Assembly (NCBI GenBank): GCA_028277025.1
Contig: JAPYVG010000039.1
Span: 1-14,843, forward strand
Direction of reading: 5' to 3'
Length of the DNA: 14,843 bases
Source: Sulfolobaceae archaeon
Lineage (GTDB): Archaea; Thermoproteota; Thermoprotei_A; Sulfolobales; Sulfolobaceae
The position numbers and the translations under genes are program-made. The notes below the pieces were generated by a model that had not been told where the DNA came from, ran no database searches, and saw only the letters and a program-made list of their open reading frames with translations. Of the stretch, positions 14,279 to 14,843 are shown in pieces. How positions within the stretch are numbered: position 1 is the stretch's first letter; each line of letters begins with the position of its first letter.

Positions 14279-14313
14279 GTGACTAATAGCCACTTTTAAT
14301 GACTATTAGTCAC
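14279..14313. repeat. 11-bp perfect hairpin beside a GC-rich island
   Basis: gtgactaatag (14279-14289) and ctattagtcac (14303-14313) are exact reverse complements around a 13-nt loop. The position, at the border between AT-rich gene-flanking DNA and a GC-rich island, fits a subterminal hairpin of an IS200/IS605-type element. An intrinsic regulatory hairpin is the alternative. Confidence 0.6.
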
Positions 14314-14456
14314 TCAGCCTCATCACTCCTCCTCCCTCTCCATGCCGTCTACGGGAGCTAAACCACTCCCTTCAAGGACATGGGGAGTTTCATTGGATGT
14401 CTTCCTCCACCTCGCGACTGCTCATCGAGTTCATGGTGGCACCCTCCAATTCAATT
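14314..14456 (-). mobile_element. Possible IS200/IS605 tnpB 3'-end relic with reRNA-like folds
   Basis: This GC-rich segment stands out from its surroundings. On the minus strand it reads EGATMNSMSS, then, after a frame change, RWRKTSNETPHVLEGSG followed by LAPVDGMEREEE and a stop. That resembles the variable C-terminal tail of IS605-type TnpB proteins, though I judge this from style, not a search. The segment also folds into nested stems: gggag/ctccc (14353-14357 with 14366-14370) inside ccatg/catgg (14340-14344 with 14379-14383). The 11-bp hairpin follows downstream on the minus strand. The 3' end of tnpB plus the element's right end is where the guide RNA (reRNA, or omega RNA) of active elements is encoded. 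No upstream tnpB sequence survives. It could instead be an unrelated structured RNA. Confidence 0.3.
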
Positions 14457-14574
14457 TTTTGCATTAAACGGGGGAGTTTATACAATTATTCTCACGTCAT
14501 AGATTTAACGTTAGAATCCAACCTCATTCTTTGCTCAATTTTTCAAAATTGGATGAGAAGAAAAGCTTAATAGT
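14457..14574. other. AT-rich spacer without visible gene
   Basis: No ORF of note is present. A short perfect palindrome (caatttt-tc-aaaattg, about 14538-14553) and a TATA-like tttatac near 14477 are the only marks seen. Neither is tied to a downstream gene. Confidence 0.25.
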
Positions 14575-14596
14575 TGAAAAGATAAGTAATGAATTA
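14575..14596 (-). terminator. T-rich end downstream of the candidate small RNA
   Basis: After the closing stem, the minus strand becomes AT-rich, with a TCTTTTC run near 14576-14582 and further T-rich sequence beyond. This fits archaeal poly-T termination, but the exact end is uncertain. Confidence 0.3.
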
Positions 14597-14674
14597 GGGA
14601 TGAGGGGGTCAGGTCAGCTGTCGGGTATCCTTTCATAGCTCAATTCTGACCCTGCTCATCATCCCCTCATCCCC
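14597..14674 (-). ncRNA. Candidate C/D-box small RNA
   Basis: The minus strand from 14674 reads GGGGATGAGGGG, box C ATGATGA (14662-14656), a 12-nt guide-like segment, a D'-like TTGA (14643-14640), a C'-like ATGAAAG (14636-14630), a second 12-nt segment, CTGA (14617-14614), a second CTGA (14612-14609), then CCCCCTCATCCC. The outer arms form a perfect 11-bp stem (14673-14663 with 14607-14597), placing box C and the second CTGA next to a stem as in a kink-turn. Archaeal C/D sRNAs guide 2'-O-methylation of rRNA or tRNA with L7Ae, Nop5 and fibrillarin. A TATA box 27 nt upstream supports an independent gene. The C' and D' boxes are degenerate and no target was tested. An inner pairing GGGTCAG/CTGACCC offers an alternative fold. 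Confidence 0.6.
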
Positions 14675-14696
14675 GATTTCTACTTCTGTTAAAACA

Positions 14697-14716
14697 TATT
14701 TAAAAACTTTTTTGAT
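14697..14716 (-). promoter_or_regulatory. Promoter of the candidate small RNA
   Basis: On the minus strand, TCAAAAAAGT (BRE-like) is followed at once by TTTTTAAATA (TATA box, 14706-14697). Its centre is about 27 nt before the first G of the RNA at 14674, the canonical crenarchaeal spacing. No ORF follows, so the promoter most simply serves the RNA. Confidence 0.6.
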
Positions 14717-14795
14717 TTTATCTTCGCCCTTTTATTATCACAATATGAATATTATAACAGTTCTTTTATTTCATTATTTTCTTTTACTTTACAAA

Positions 14796-14843
14796 GAAAG
14801 GGGGTTAAGGGGGCGGAAATCCGTAGCCTCTCTGAGGCGGGGC
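14796..14843 (+). other. GC-rich double-hairpin segment running off the window
   Basis: After about 100 nt of AT-rich DNA the composition switches abruptly to G-rich. Two adjacent hairpins follow: cgga-aa-tccg (14814-14823) and gcctc-tct-gaggc (14826-14838). One plus-strand frame reads KGVKGAEIRSLSEAG to the window end; EIRSLSEAG-like tails occur in IS605-type TnpB proteins, as far as I recall. Either the 3' part of a TnpB-type element or the 5' end of a structured stable RNA (for example SRP RNA) would fit. I cannot decide, because the segment is cut by the window. Confidence 0.3.

Noticed and set aside
14796..14843. RNase P RNA, because of a GGAAAUCCG stretch resembling conserved region I
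   Set aside because: The AT-rich DNA directly upstream leaves no room for helices P1-P3 that should precede that region.

Overview
The window reads as chromosomal DNA of a thermoacidophilic crenarchaeon of the order Sulfolobales; I cannot fix the genus. Evidence: AT-rich DNA, TATA boxes about 26 nt before start codons with no Shine-Dalgarno site (leaderless genes), frequent GTG/TTG starts, an Sso10a-type winged-helix chromatin protein, a DoxB-like terminal oxidase relic, and single-domain archaeal enzymes packed tightly on both strands.

Layout. Positions 1-640 are a gene graveyard. The first ~30 codons of a pyrimidine-dimer glycosylase (+) run tail to tail into a frameshifted N-terminal fragment of a heme-copper oxidase subunit I (-). 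Positions 694-5681 hold small metabolic genes: an unknown helical protein, an MBL-fold hydrolase overlapping a DUF3834-like protein, a divergent FlK-type thioesterase, an alpha/beta hydrolase, a one-cysteine Asp/Glu racemase superfamily enzyme, a zinc-site protein that runs 144 nt antisense into the racemase gene, and a glycerophosphodiester phosphodiesterase. A metallophosphoesterase and a short unknown gene follow. Positions 7252-9905 are a coupled tldD-tldE operon (TldD/TldE metallopeptidase) without a visible substrate gene. Then come an amt ammonium transporter with a duplicated 3' end, a Q/P/M-rich zinc-ribbon protein, an orphan single-domain XdhC-like protein, the Sso10a-like protein with an upstream palindrome, and a HEPN-like protein with an R-N-x3-H-G motif.

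The last 630 nt have no convincing ORF but are not empty. They hold an 11-bp hairpin beside a GC-rich structured island resembling the 3' end of an IS200/IS605 tnpB gene. Next is a strong candidate C/D-box small RNA gene on the minus strand, with its own promoter, boxes C and D and an 11-bp terminal stem. A second GC-rich double-hairpin segment runs off the window end.

Most genes appear to be independent housekeeping or accessory functions rather than one pathway. The clearest functional units are the tldD-tldE operon and the overlapping DUF3834/MBL pair. The least explained sequence is 14213-14843. I found no CRISPR array, tRNA, rRNA or complete insertion sequence.
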